From positions 1 to 64,000 of the forward strand of contig JACPFW010000027.1 of the NCBI GenBank assembly GCA_016182795.1: a DNA stretch of 64,000 nucleotides, written 5' to 3'. The notes under the pieces are model-generated. The model made no database searches, was not told the origin of the DNA, and saw nothing but the letters and a program-made list of their open reading frames with translations. This DNA comes from Gemmatimonadota bacterium (GTDB taxonomy: Bacteria; Gemmatimonadota; Gemmatimonadetes; Gemmatimonadales; Gemmatimonadaceae). A program made the position numbers and the translations under genes. Shown here piece by piece: positions 43,326-51,754 of the stretch (position 1 is the first letter of the stretch; each line of letters opens with the position of its first letter).

Positions 43326-44737
43326 AGCGAGTACCCCGACCGATACGGCGTGGAAATCCACTCGGCGGGAATGCCCGAGGTAAGCAGCTCGCCGTTGGTC
43401 GGGTTGAGGTCGATGGCGCGCCCGGCACGGACGGCGAGATTGCCGAGCACGATCATCTCGGTGAGCGGACCGGCGTGGCCGGCGATGTTCGAGCCCGGCT
43501 GCGTGCCGTTCTTGATGGCGTCAATGAACTCGCCGTACACGCCACGGGTGCGCGCATACTTCTGCGGCAGCGGCGACGCCTTCACCTGCTTGTCGAGATC
43601 TGCGTCGAGCAGACGTGGGTTCTCGCCGTACGTGCCGGCGATCGCCATTCCCTTCTCACCCTTCCAGATCTGCAGGCCGTCGTCCCACAGCGGCCAGTTG
43701 TCCATGGCGGTGATGCCATCGGGACGCGCCGGAATAATTCCGCCATCGCGCCACGTCAGCGTCAGCTTGCCGTTCTTGCCGACGGCGTTCATCGTGCCGT
43801 CCACCGGGAACTCGTACGTGATGCGCGACAGCTTGGGCGCGGTCTCGGGGAAGAGCGGCGATGTTTCGGGGATCACGCGACCCGGGAACTTCAGGCCGAG
43901 GATCCAGACCGAGCAGTCCATGATGTGGCACGCCATGTCGCCCATCGCGCCGGTGCCGAAATCCCACCAGCCACGCCAGTTGAACGGTGCGTAGCCCGGG
44001 TGATACGGCCGGAACGCGGCGGGGCCAAGCCACAGCTCCCAGTCGAGCGTCGGCGGCACGTTATGCGCTTCGGTCGGCCGCTTTATGCCCTGCGGCCAGA
44101 TAGGGCGATTGGTGTAGAAGTCGACCGACTCCACCTTGCCAATGAGACCGGCCTCCACCCACTCGCGCAGAATGCGGATCCCTTCGGCGGCGTGCCCCTG
44201 GTTGCCCATCTGCGTCGCCTGCTTCGGGCGCTTGGCCGCTTCGGCCTTGAGCGCGCGCACTTCGGCGACGGTGCGGGCCAGCGGCTTCTGGCAATAGACG
44301 TGCTTGCCGGCGCGCAGTGCGAGCATCGTGGCCGCGGCGTGATGATGGTCGGGCGTCGAGACGGTGATGATGTCGACGTTCTTGTACTCCTTGTCGATCA
44401 TCTCCCGGTAGTCCTTGTACTTCTTGGCCTGCGGCTGGGCGCGATAGCTGCGCTCGGCGTTCACGTCGTCGACGTCACAGAGGGCGTAGATGTTGCAGTC
44501 CGCCTGGGCGGCGAAGCCGCGCACATCGCTCTGTCCCATGCCGCCGACGCCAATGCACGCAACGTCGAGCTTGTCGCTGGGCGCCACGTGGCGCCCGCCG
44601 CGCGCGCCGAGCACGTGCGGCTTGACGATGGTGAAGGCCATGCCGGCCATCGAGGTCTTCTCCACGAACTCGCGGCGCGACACGCTCGGGCTTTCGGGCG
44701 TGGCGGCGGGCGTGGCGGCGGGATCCTTGGGGGTCAT
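43322..44737 (-). CDS. Tat-exported Gfo/Idh/MocA oxidoreductase
   Basis: A 471-residue oxidoreductase with a twin-arginine signal (SRREFVEKTSMAGMAF near residue 20). The cofactor motif IGVGGMGQSDVRGF follows at about 62, and KHVYCQKPLARTVAEV is the EKP-like region (here QKP). NWRGWWDFGTGAMGDMACHI is typical of the secreted branch found in Planctomycetes, Acidobacteria and related soil bacteria. It probably acts on sugars in the periplasm with a tightly bound NAD(P). Part of the operon with the MFS permease and DUF1080 protein. Confidence 0.85.
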   Translation of the reverse strand: MTPKDPAATPAATPESPSVSRREFVEKTSMAGMAFTIVKPHVLGARGGRHVAPSDKLDVACIGVGGMGQSDVRGFAAQADCNIYALCDVDDVNAERSYRAQPQAKKYKDYREMIDKEYKNVDIITVSTPDHHHAAATMLALRAGKHVYCQKPLARTVAEVRALKAEAAKRPKQATQMGNQGHAAEGIRILREWVEAGLIGKVESVDFYTNRPIWPQGIKRPTEAHNVPPTLDWELWLGPAAFRPYHPGYAPFNWRGWWDFGTGAMGDMACHIMDCSVWILGLKFPGRVIPETSPLFPETAPKLSRITYEFPVDGTMNAVGKNGKLTLTWRDGGIIPARPDGITAMDNWPLWDDGLQIWKGEKGMAIAGTYGENPRLLDADLDKQVKASPLPQKYARTRGVYGEFIDAIKNGTQPGSNIAGHAGPLTEMIVLGNLAVRAGRAIDLNPTNGELLTSGIPAEWISTPYRSGYSL

Positions 44738-44748
44738 CGTCTCTCTCC

Positions 44749-45978
44749 TTACTTGGCGGTGCCCGGCACCGCCGGGTTTTCCTTGGGACGGAACAGGATC
44801 GCGAACAGCACCATCACGGCGGCAGCGGCAACCGCCGGATGCAACCAGATGGACGGCCAGTTGTGCGTGGCCGCGACGGTGGCATCAGCGGACGTCGTGG
44901 TGTAGCGCTCGACGACCGCGCCGCTGACGGTGGCGCCGAGGTAGTAGCCGACGCCGTTGGTGACAAAGTTGATGAGTCCCTGCGCGGCGCCGCGGATCTT
45001 CTCACCGGCGCGCTCGTCGGTGTAGATCTGCCCGGCGACGAAGAAGAAGTCATAGCAGACGCCGTGGAGCAGGATGCCGCCGTAGATCATCCACATGCCG
45101 GCCTGCGCGTTGCCGTGCGCGAACGCGAAGTAGCGCAGCGCCCACGCCGCCATGCCGCCGACCATGATCCACTTGATGCCGAGCTTCCGCAGGAAGAAGG
45201 GAAGGAGGAGCATGAAGAAGATCTCGCTCATCTGGCCAAACGACTGGATGAACGCCGGCTCGGGAGCGCCGATCTCATTGAGGAAGAGATTGGCGAACGA
45301 GTAGTAGAACTGCAGCGGGACGCAGAGCAGGAACGAGCCGACGACGAAGAGCAGGAAGTCCCACTGCTTGAGGAGCTGCAGCGCGTCGAAGCCGACCGCA
45401 TCGTGCCAGTTGAACGGCGTGCCCGCCGCCTTGGGCGGCGTGTGCGGGAGGATGAGCGCGAAGATCGCCATCACGACCGAGGCGTAGGCGGCGAGCTCCA
45501 TGGGCAGCGCCAGGGCGTCGGCCTTCAGCACCTTGCCAACGAGGATCCCGGCGACGATCCAGCCGATGGTGCCCAGCACGCGGATGGCCGGGAACTCACG
45601 CGCCGGATCCTTCACGTGGTGGAAGCTGATCGAGTTGGTGAGCGACAGCGTCGGCATGTAGCAGAGCGCGTAGCCGATGAGCACCGGATAGAACGTCGCG
45701 AACGTCGTCTGCGTCGAAGCCACCCACATCAGCGCGGCGCCGACGAGGTGCAGGATGGCGAGTAGCTTCTCCGACGAGAAAAAGCGGTCGGCGATCATTC
45801 CCACGAAGAACGGGGAGATGAGCGCGGCAATCGCGGTGGCGCCGTAGGCGGCGCCGATCTGCGTCCCCGAGAACTTGAGCGTGGCGCCGAGGTAGGTGCC
45901 CATCGTCACGAACCAGACCCCCCAGATGAAATACTGGAGGAACATCATCGTCATCAGCTTCAGGCGCGTCGCGTTCAT
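44749..45978 (-). CDS. MFS permease of the nucleoside:H+ symporter (NupG) type
   Basis: A 409-residue twelve-helix transporter. The opening [20 protein letters not shown] and the segment [18 protein letters not shown] are typical of the NupG/XapB family. In operons with Gfo/Idh and DUF1080 genes these permeases are commonly thought to take up oxidised sugars, which may apply here. It lies eleven bases upstream of the Tat Gfo/Idh gene. Confidence 0.8.
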   Translation of the reverse strand: MNATRLKLMTMMFLQYFIWGVWFVTMGTYLGATLKFSGTQIGAAYGATAIAALISPFFVGMIADRFFSSEKLLAILHLVGAALMWVASTQTTFATFYPVLIGYALCYMPTLSLTNSISFHHVKDPAREFPAIRVLGTIGWIVAGILVGKVLKADALALPMELAAYASVVMAIFALILPHTPPKAAGTPFNWHDAVGFDALQLLKQWDFLLFVVGSFLLCVPLQFYYSFANLFLNEIGAPEPAFIQSFGQMSEIFFMLLLPFFLRKLGIKWIMVGGMAAWALRYFAFAHGNAQAGMWMIYGGILLHGVCYDFFFVAGQIYTDERAGEKIRGAAQGLINFVTNGVGYYLGATVSGAVVERYTTTSADATVAATHNWPSIWLHPAVAAAAVMVLFAILFRPKENPAVPGTAK

Positions 45979-46008
45979 CGGGGCTCCGGCGGGCGTGGAG
46001 ACGCGGGG

Positions 46009-46701
46009 TCAGTTGAGCGGGCGAATGCGGATGTTGCGGAGCGAGAGCGCGCCGTTGTGGTCGCCCTGAATGCCGATGGCGCCGCGCTTGGCGAGGCCGT
46101 AGTTGGGATACTTGGCGAACTTGCTGGCGGCGACCTTGGCCTTCCAGTCGGCGCTCCACAGCTCGTACTCGTCAACCTTGACGCCGTTGAGCCAATGCTC
46201 GACGTGGTTGTTCTTGATGAGGATGCGCGTCTTCTGCCACTCGCCGGCGGGCTTGAGCGCGCCCTCGGCGGCGGGGTAGAGCCCGTAGGCGGCGCCGGCC
46301 GAGGTGAGGCGGGTGCGCCCGTCTGGGGCATTGGCGTCGTCGAGCAGCTGATACTCGGTGCCGCTCCAGTAGATCTTCTCGTACTCCTCGGTGGCGCGGT
46401 AGAAGATGCCGGCGTTGCCGCCCTTCTCGAGCTTCCACTCCAGTTCGAGCTCGAAGTCGCCGAACGTCTCGCGCGTCATGATGTCGCCCGTGGTTCCCTT
46501 CTTTACCAGCTCACCGTTTTCGATGGCCCAGCCCTTGGGCATTTCCTGGCTGTGGTAGCCGCGCCAGGCGGCGAGCGAGGAGCCGTCAAACAACGGTTGC
46601 CAACCGCGCCCTTGGAACGGCAAATGCATGGAGGCGCAGGAGGCCAGGATCAGGGCGCCAAGTGGGAGGGCGCGCGACGCATGCTTGAGAAGACGGGTCA
46701 T
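46009..46701 (-). CDS. DUF1080 lipoprotein, 3-keto-glycoside hydrolase-like
   Basis: A 230-residue exported protein with lipobox LILASC near residue 22. The mature part is a concanavalin-like beta sandwich of the DUF1080 family: QPLFDGSSLAAWRGY, FGDFELELEWKLEKGGNAGI, YWSGTEYQLLDDANA, WLNGVKVDEYE. Members have been shown to hydrolyse 3-keto-disaccharides. It is the first gene of the operon DUF1080-MFS-Gfo/Idh-DUF885-cutC. Together these suggest a system that oxidises, cleaves and imports sugars. Confidence 0.85.
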   Translation of the reverse strand: MTRLLKHASRALPLGALILASCASMHLPFQGRGWQPLFDGSSLAAWRGYHSQEMPKGWAIENGELVKKGTTGDIMTRETFGDFELELEWKLEKGGNAGIFYRATEEYEKIYWSGTEYQLLDDANAPDGRTRLTSAGAAYGLYPAAEGALKPAGEWQKTRILIKNNHVEHWLNGVKVDEYELWSADWKAKVAASKFAKYPNYGLAKRGAIGIQGDHNGALSLRNIRIRPLN

Positions 46702-46814
46702 GGTCTGGAGAGGGGTGTGGGTAACCGCGAAAACGTACCGCCGGGGGGCGGGTTTCGACAGGTTCTCGGGGACCAGTACTCTATAGGTAGGGGAGTCCCT
46801 TGGTGTGAGAGCAA

Positions 46815-47022
46815 GGAACAGAGAACCACGGATGACACACGGATTACACGGATGGGACTACAGGAACTCGTCACAGCACCTGCCCTATCCGTGCAATCCG
46901 TGCCAGATCCGTGTCCATCCGTGGTGTCGCTGCGTAGGTCCATCCGTGAAATCCGTGCAAAATCCGTGTCATCCGTGGTGTCAGTGTTGTGGTGTCAGTG
47001 TTGTGGTGTCAGTGTTGTGGTT
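46815..47022. repeat. ATCCGTG-rich repeat block and 14-bp tandem in the 351-bp gap before the GNAT gene
   Basis: Units ACCACGGATGACACACGGAT and TACACGGATGG on the left are matched by reverse-complement units (ATCCGTGCAATCCGTG, GTCCATCCGTG, GTGTCATCCGTGGTG) on the right, a large imperfect palindrome. It ends in three copies of TCAGTGTTGTGGTG at 46981-47022. No gene is seen in the gap 46702-47052. Confidence 0.75.
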
Positions 47023-47052
47023 TCGTTATCGTAGGACGAGAACCCGCTGACG

Positions 47053-47544
47053 ATGACCTCCCCCCCCTTCCCCATCGAACCTGCCCGCGACGACGCCGAC
47101 CGCGCCGCCTGCGCGCGCATGATGTGCGAGACCGATCCGTGGATCACGCTCGGGCGGTCGTACGATCGCTGCCTCGTGGCGGTCTCCGATCCGGGACGTG
47201 AGCTCCACGTCGCACGCGCGAAAGCCGGCGAAGTGGCCGGGTTCATCCTGATCACCATGAAGGGACAGTTCCCCGGCTACATCGCCTCCGTCTGCGTGGC
47301 GGCGACGGCGCGCGGTTCGGGACTTGGCACCCAGCTTGTCGCGTTCGCCGAACGGCGAATCCACCGCGAATCGCCGAACGTATTCCTGTGCGTGTCGTCG
47401 TTCAACCATCGCGCACGGGCGCTCTACGAACGGCTCGGCTACCAGTACATCGGCTCGCTCAAGGACTATATCGTACCCGGGCACGACGAACTGCTGTATC
47501 GCAAGACCATCGGCCCGTGGAACAGCTTTACGCCGACCACGTAG
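47053..47544 (+). CDS. GNAT-family N-acetyltransferase
   Basis: A 163-residue acetyltransferase. ASVCVAATARGSGLGTQLVA is the acetyl-CoA binding loop (R/QxxGxG/A), and NHRARALYERLGYQYIG is the typical motif B region. The fold is complete. The substrate is not evident; the related RimI-like proteins acetylate proteins or small amines. It is followed by a membrane protein gene 37 bases downstream. Confidence 0.85.
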   Translation: MTSPPFPIEPARDDADRAACARMMCETDPWITLGRSYDRCLVAVSDPGRELHVARAKAGEVAGFILITMKGQFPGYIASVCVAATARGSGLGTQLVAFAERRIHRESPNVFLCVSSFNHRARALYERLGYQYIGSLKDYIVPGHDELLYRKTIGPWNSFTPTT

Positions 47545-47581
47545 AAGGTTCCTGCCCCCCTCGCTCCTCCCGTCCCCCCCC

Positions 47582-48229
47582 ATGTTCGTCGGTCATATCG
47601 CTGTCGCCCTCGCCGCCAAGCGCGTCGCGCCCCGCACCAACTTTGGTCTTCTTGCCCTCGCCACCCAATGGGCCGACACGCTCTGGCCTGTGCTGGTGCT
47701 CCTCGGCGTTGAGCGCGTGGAGATCCGCCCCGGCGTCACGGTGATGACGCCGCTCGATTTCATCTCGTATCCGTGGTCCCACTCGCTGCTGATGCTGGTG
47801 GTGTGGGGCGCGCTGGCGTACGCGGCGTACCGGCGCGGAGGCGGCCGGCGCGACGCGCTCGTGCTCGCCGCCTGCGTCGTCAGCCACTGGGTGCTCGACT
47901 GGATCACGCACCGTCCCGACATGCCGCTGATCCCGTTCGTCGACATCAAGCTCGGGCTCGGCCTGTGGAATCACCCCGTGGCCGAAGTCGTGCTCGAGGG
48001 GGCGATGTACCTCGCTGGAGCGTGGCTGTACTTCACCGGCACTCGCGGTCGGGATGCGGTCGGCCGGTGGGCCGTGGCCGTGTTGGTGGTTGTGCTGGCG
48101 GCCATTTGGCTGGCCAGCACGTTCGGGCCGCCTCCGCCGAGCGTGGACGCCGTGGCGTGGTCAGCACTGGCGGCGCTGGTGTTCTTTGGCTGGGCGTGGT
48201 GGGGCGACGCGCATCGCGAGCCGGCCTGA
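47582..48229 (+). CDS. membrane protein, YdjM-like metal-dependent hydrolase fold
   Basis: A 215-residue protein from ATG 47582 with five or so membrane helices. MFVGHIAVALAAKR and ATQWADTLWP near the start and WSHSLLML, VVSHWVLDWITHRPDMPL further on give the spaced His and Asp residues of the YdjM/DUF457 group, a putative membrane-bound metal hydrolase family. The function in this family is largely unknown. No partner gene is obvious. Confidence 0.7.
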   Translation: MFVGHIAVALAAKRVAPRTNFGLLALATQWADTLWPVLVLLGVERVEIRPGVTVMTPLDFISYPWSHSLLMLVVWGALAYAAYRRGGGRRDALVLAACVVSHWVLDWITHRPDMPLIPFVDIKLGLGLWNHPVAEVVLEGAMYLAGAWLYFTGTRGRDAVGRWAVAVLVVVLAAIWLASTFGPPPPSVDAVAWSALAALVFFGWAWWGDAHREPA

Positions 48230-48348
48230 GGCGGCATACGCGCTGACGCCGCAGCGCCGAACGAGTAGGTTAGAGAGATGCATGGTCGCCTTGCTGCCAT
48301 GCCCTACGTCATTCGACAGGCGCCTCGCGCCTGCGCCAGGAGCGCTCC

Positions 48349-50112
48349 GTGTCCAACACACCGCATCTCGCTGATCCCGACAAGAACCCGTCGTTCACCA
48401 AAGGCGTTTTCTCCGGCGAAATCCGCGAGGATCTCGTCTTTCCGTTCCCGGTGCCGTCTGCGGAGGACCGCGAGGCCGCGGCCGCGATTCTCGATTCGCT
48501 GCGCGGCTGGGCCGCCGACAACGTGGACACGCGCAAGCACGACCACGACGGCAAGTTCACCGACGAGGTGCGCGCCGGCATGGCTGAACTCGGCCTGATG
48601 GGGCTCAACATCCCCGAGGAGTACGGCGGATTTGGCGCCAGCGCGATGGTCTTCAACCGGATCATGGGCGAAATCGGCTCCATCGACGCCGCGCTGACGG
48701 TCTACTTCGGCGCGCATCAGTCGATCGGCTGCAAAGGCATCACGCTGTTTGGCACGGAGGCGCAGAAGCAGAAGTACCTCACCAAGTGCGCCACCGGCGA
48801 GCTGATCGCCGCCTTCTGTCTCACGGAACCCGGCTCCGGCTCCGACGCGCAGGCGATGCTCTCTACCGCGATCCCCAGTGCGGACGGCACGCACTATGTG
48901 CTCAACGGCACGAAGATCTGGATCTCCAACGCCGGCTACGCCAGCCTGCTCACGGTCTTCGCCAAGGTGCCGGTGGAGGTCGACGGCAAGCAGAAGCAGC
49001 GCGTGACGGCGTTCATTGTCGACGCCCACGCCCTGGGCGTGTCGATGGGCCAGCCCGAGCAGAAGATGGGGATCAAGGCGTCGGACACGCGCACGTTCAC
49101 GTTTGAAAACGTGAAGGTGCCGGTGGAAGACCGCCTGGGCGATGTGGGCCACGGGTTCAAGATCGCCCTCGAGATCCTCAACTCCGGGCGACTCGGCCTC
49201 GCGGCAGGTTCGACGCGCGGCACGCGGGCCATGATGCGCCACGCGCTCGAATACGCCAAGCAGCGCGAACAGTTCGGACGTCCAATCGGCACGTTCGAGA
49301 TGATCCAGCGCAAGTTCGCGACGGCGGCGTCGGAGTGCTACGCCTCGGACGCGGCGTGGATCGTGACGTCGGCGATGGTGGACCGCGGCGGCGTCGATTT
49401 CTCGCTGGAGACGGCGGCGTGCAAGATCTTCGCGTCTGAGTTGGCGAACCGCACCGCCAACGAGACGATGCAGATTGCCGGCGGCATCGGCTACTCCAAG
49501 GAGTATCCGTACGAGCAGTTCGTGCGCGACTCGCGCATCAACATGATCTTTGAGGGGACCAACGAGATCCTGCGCGCGCTTATCGCGCTCTCCGCGCTGC
49601 AGGAGCCGGGTGAGCGGCTGAAACAGATCGGCAAGGCGTTCAAGGATCCGCTCCGCTCGATTGGCGCCATCAGCGGCTTCATTGCCGGGCGCGCCAAGCG
49701 CCAGCTGACGAAGGCCGAGTTCGCCAAGGTCCACCCCAAGCTACACGACGAGGCCGAGCAGGTGGCCGACGTCATCCACGCCCTCGCGCTCGGCGTCGAG
49801 GGGCTGCTGATGGCCGAGGGGAAGACCATCATTGAGAAGCAGTTTCATCAGGAGCGGCTCGCCAACGCCGCCATCGACATCTACCTGTCGGTCTGCACGC
49901 TGTCGCGCGCCACGGCCGCGCTCGAAGCGGTAGGCGGCAACGAGGAGGAGGCGGCGCCCGACCTGGATTGCGCACGGCTGTTCATCGGCGCCGCGATGCG
50001 CCGCGCACGGCGCGCCGTGCGCGCCCTCACCCGCAATCAGGACGAACGGCAGAAAGCGGTGGCGCAGCGGGCGATGGAAAGCGCGCAGCTCTGCCCGGAA
50101 ACTCCCATCTGA
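48349..50112 (+). CDS. acyl-CoA dehydrogenase
   Basis: A 587-residue flavoprotein of the long-chain type (core of about 400 residues with a C-terminal helical extension, as in VLCAD/ACAD9-like enzymes). FCLTEPGSGSDAQAM is the FAD signature, and KEYPYEQFVRDSRINMIFEGTNEILRA with the family's catalytic Glu nearby completes the core. It catalyses the first step of beta-oxidation. The start is GTG 48349. No other beta-oxidation gene is adjacent. Confidence 0.85.
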   Translation: MSNTPHLADPDKNPSFTKGVFSGEIREDLVFPFPVPSAEDREAAAAILDSLRGWAADNVDTRKHDHDGKFTDEVRAGMAELGLMGLNIPEEYGGFGASAMVFNRIMGEIGSIDAALTVYFGAHQSIGCKGITLFGTEAQKQKYLTKCATGELIAAFCLTEPGSGSDAQAMLSTAIPSADGTHYVLNGTKIWISNAGYASLLTVFAKVPVEVDGKQKQRVTAFIVDAHALGVSMGQPEQKMGIKASDTRTFTFENVKVPVEDRLGDVGHGFKIALEILNSGRLGLAAGSTRGTRAMMRHALEYAKQREQFGRPIGTFEMIQRKFATAASECYASDAAWIVTSAMVDRGGVDFSLETAACKIFASELANRTANETMQIAGGIGYSKEYPYEQFVRDSRINMIFEGTNEILRALIALSALQEPGERLKQIGKAFKDPLRSIGAISGFIAGRAKRQLTKAEFAKVHPKLHDEAEQVADVIHALALGVEGLLMAEGKTIIEKQFHQERLANAAIDIYLSVCTLSRATAALEAVGGNEEEAAPDLDCARLFIGAAMRRARRAVRALTRNQDERQKAVAQRAMESAQLCPETPI

Positions 50113-50260
50113 GTGCAGGGTGCAGGGGCAGGGTGTGGTGCAGAGAAAGGGGCGAACCGCAACGCGGCTCGCCCCCTTTCACTTCACGCCTCTGCACCCT
50201 GCACCACACTCTGCCTCTGCACCCTGCACCACACCCTGCCTCTTCCCCTGCACCCTATCT
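50113..50260. repeat. GTGCAGGGTGCAGGGG palindromic repeat between convergent genes
   Basis: The left arm has GTGCAGGGTGCAGGGGCAGG and GTGTGGTGCAGAG. The right arm has CTCTGCACCCTGCACCACAC, CTCTGCACCCTGCACCACAC and CCTGCCTCTTCCCCTGCACC, the reverse complement in two tandem copies. The centre holds a strong hairpin. It fills the whole space between the acyl-CoA dehydrogenase and Rieske genes. Confidence 0.8.
50146..50179. terminator. central hairpin of the repeat, probable bidirectional terminator
   Basis: AAAGGGGCGAACCGC faces GCGGCTCGCCCCCTTT around AAC with two mismatched positions, giving A-run and T-run ends on opposite sides as a two-way terminator would. Confidence 0.65.
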
Positions 50261-50719
50261 GTTGATCGTGACGGTTCCCGCCACCGCATCGTATGTCGAG
50301 ACGAGGCCCCGCAGGTTGGTCGTCCGCTGACCGCCGGTCCACATTCCGGAGCTCGCAAAGCGGGCGCCGTGCCCAGTGCAATAAAATCCGTTCGTCTGCA
50401 CGCTCACCGTGACGCCCTCGTGCGGGCACCGCAGCGAGAACGCCGCAAAAGACGTGGCGCCGGTGCGCACCAGCGCCACGGGCAGGCCGTTGCCGCCGTC
50501 CACTCGGGCCGCGCCTCCGACGTTGGCCAGCGCGGTGAACGAACTCACTGTGACGACGAGCGTCGTGCCCGTGCTGCCGGTATCATCTGCCTGGGTCGGG
50601 CCAATCTGACCATCGCCGCACGCCGTCTGCAGCAGCGACAGCGCGGTGAGCGCCGCGGCGCCGAGGAACTCACGCCGTCCCAGCGGGCATCCGGAGCCGT
50701 CACAGGTGTGGTCAGCCAT
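50255..50719 (-). CDS. Tat-exported Rieske [2Fe-2S] lipoprotein
   Basis: A 154-residue protein from ATG 50719. The N-terminus reads TCDGSGCPLGRREFLG, a pair of cysteines directly before the Tat Arg pair, then a hydrophobic stretch and lipobox LLQTAC (Cys 34). The Rieske ligands are CPH at 98-100 and CTGH at 114-117. It should carry a high-potential cluster outside the inner membrane. It is the last of four genes in a minus-strand operon. Confidence 0.8.
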   Translation of the reverse strand: MADHTCDGSGCPLGRREFLGAAALTALSLLQTACGDGQIGPTQADDTGSTGTTLVVTVSSFTALANVGGAARVDGGNGLPVALVRTGATSFAAFSLRCPHEGVTVSVQTNGFYCTGHGARFASSGMWTGGQRTTNLRGLVSTYDAVAGTVTINR

Positions 50720-50733
50720 CGTCGGCCTCTCGG

Positions 50734-51234
50734 TCACAGGGTGATTACGGCGGCGGCCCACTGCGCGGGTTCGGAATCCGACTCGTACCACTTGTCGACG
50801 TCCACCACCGCGTTGTTTCCGTCGCGGCGAATGACCAGCCGGTCCATGTTGCGCGTCGCGCGCCCCGAGATGAACTCGCCCGTCGGGCGGTAGCGCGACT
50901 CGTGCTTGGTGCAGTAGAAGCCGCCGGTGCCGGCCGGATCGAGCTTGAGCGCGGTGCTCTGATGCGGACACGACAGGGCGAAGGCGTACACCTTGCCGGC
51001 GTTGCGCACGAGGATCACCTCGTTCTTGTCGTCGAACTGCACGCCGTCCTTGGGCGGAATGGGATAGCGCACCTCGGTCGCCTCGCGCGACAACGCGCGA
51101 ATCGGGCTCGCCGCCGCCATCGCGCCGCGCGGCGCAAGGCCGGCGGCCACCAGCGCGGCCGTAAACAAGGACACGTCCTTCAGGAAGACGCGGCGTGCAA
51201 TCGGGCAGTCGCCCGCACAGTCGTGGGAACTCAT
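50734..51234 (-). CDS. Tat-exported Rieske [2Fe-2S] protein
   Basis: A 166-residue protein. DCAGDCPIARRVFLKDVS near the start repeats the cysteine pair plus Tat design of the next gene. Rieske ligands CPH are at 89-91 and CTKH at 108-111. It may be membrane-held by its uncleaved signal, as in cytochrome bc1-type Rieske proteins. It lies between the two four-helix membrane proteins and the second Rieske gene and probably passes electrons with them. Confidence 0.8.
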   Translation of the reverse strand: MSSHDCAGDCPIARRVFLKDVSLFTAALVAAGLAPRGAMAAASPIRALSREATEVRYPIPPKDGVQFDDKNEVILVRNAGKVYAFALSCPHQSTALKLDPAGTGGFYCTKHESRYRPTGEFISGRATRNMDRLVIRRDGNNAVVDVDKWYESDSEPAQWAAAVITL

Positions 51235-51255
51235 CGAAAGAAACCGCGTGAAGGG

Positions 51256-51753
51256 TCAGGCGTTCATGAGGAGCACGCCGCCCAGCACGACGGCGAACCA
51301 GAGCACATAACTGAAGCGTGAGGCGAGCGCGAGCCGCGGCCAGGCCTTACCGAACGTTGCCGGCGCGCGCTGGGCGCCGCGCTCGAGCGACTGGAGCCAC
51401 GCGCCGTTGGCGAGCAGCAATGCCAGCGCCGTCATCTTGCCCCAGAAGATGAGCGACGGGAGATACGTCTCAACGTCGGCGGCGGCCATCAGGACGCCCG
51501 ACACCGCGGCCATCGCGAGGCCGATGATCACCGGGCGATGCGACGCGGAGATCTCGGCCAGCAGCCGGGCGCGCGCCTCATCCGTGGCGGTGCGCGCCTT
51601 CCACACCGCGCGGTCGGCGGCAATCGCCACGCCACCGCCGCCCAGCAGCCCGGCGAGGTGCGTGAACATCACCACCGTCTGGGCGGCATGCGACTTGGAA
51701 TAGAACTTCGCCCACGGCTGCGTGAGGTCGGCAAGCGTTTCCAGCAGCGGCAT
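51256..51753 (-). CDS. four-helix membrane protein of the Rieske operon
   Basis: A 165-residue protein with about four membrane helices. SHAAQTVVMFTHLAGLLGGG on the first helix has two His residues, and ASHRPVIIGLAMAAVSG on the second has another. Such His could bind haem, but the pattern is not a standard family. It is encoded one base after the neighbouring four-His membrane gene (51755) and before the first Rieske gene. I do not recognise it. Confidence 0.6.
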   Translation of the reverse strand: MPLLETLADLTQPWAKFYSKSHAAQTVVMFTHLAGLLGGGGVAIAADRAVWKARTATDEARARLLAEISASHRPVIIGLAMAAVSGVLMAAADVETYLPSLIFWGKMTALALLLANGAWLQSLERGAQRAPATFGKAWPRLALASRFSYVLWFAVVLGGVLLMNA

Positions 51754-51754
51754 C

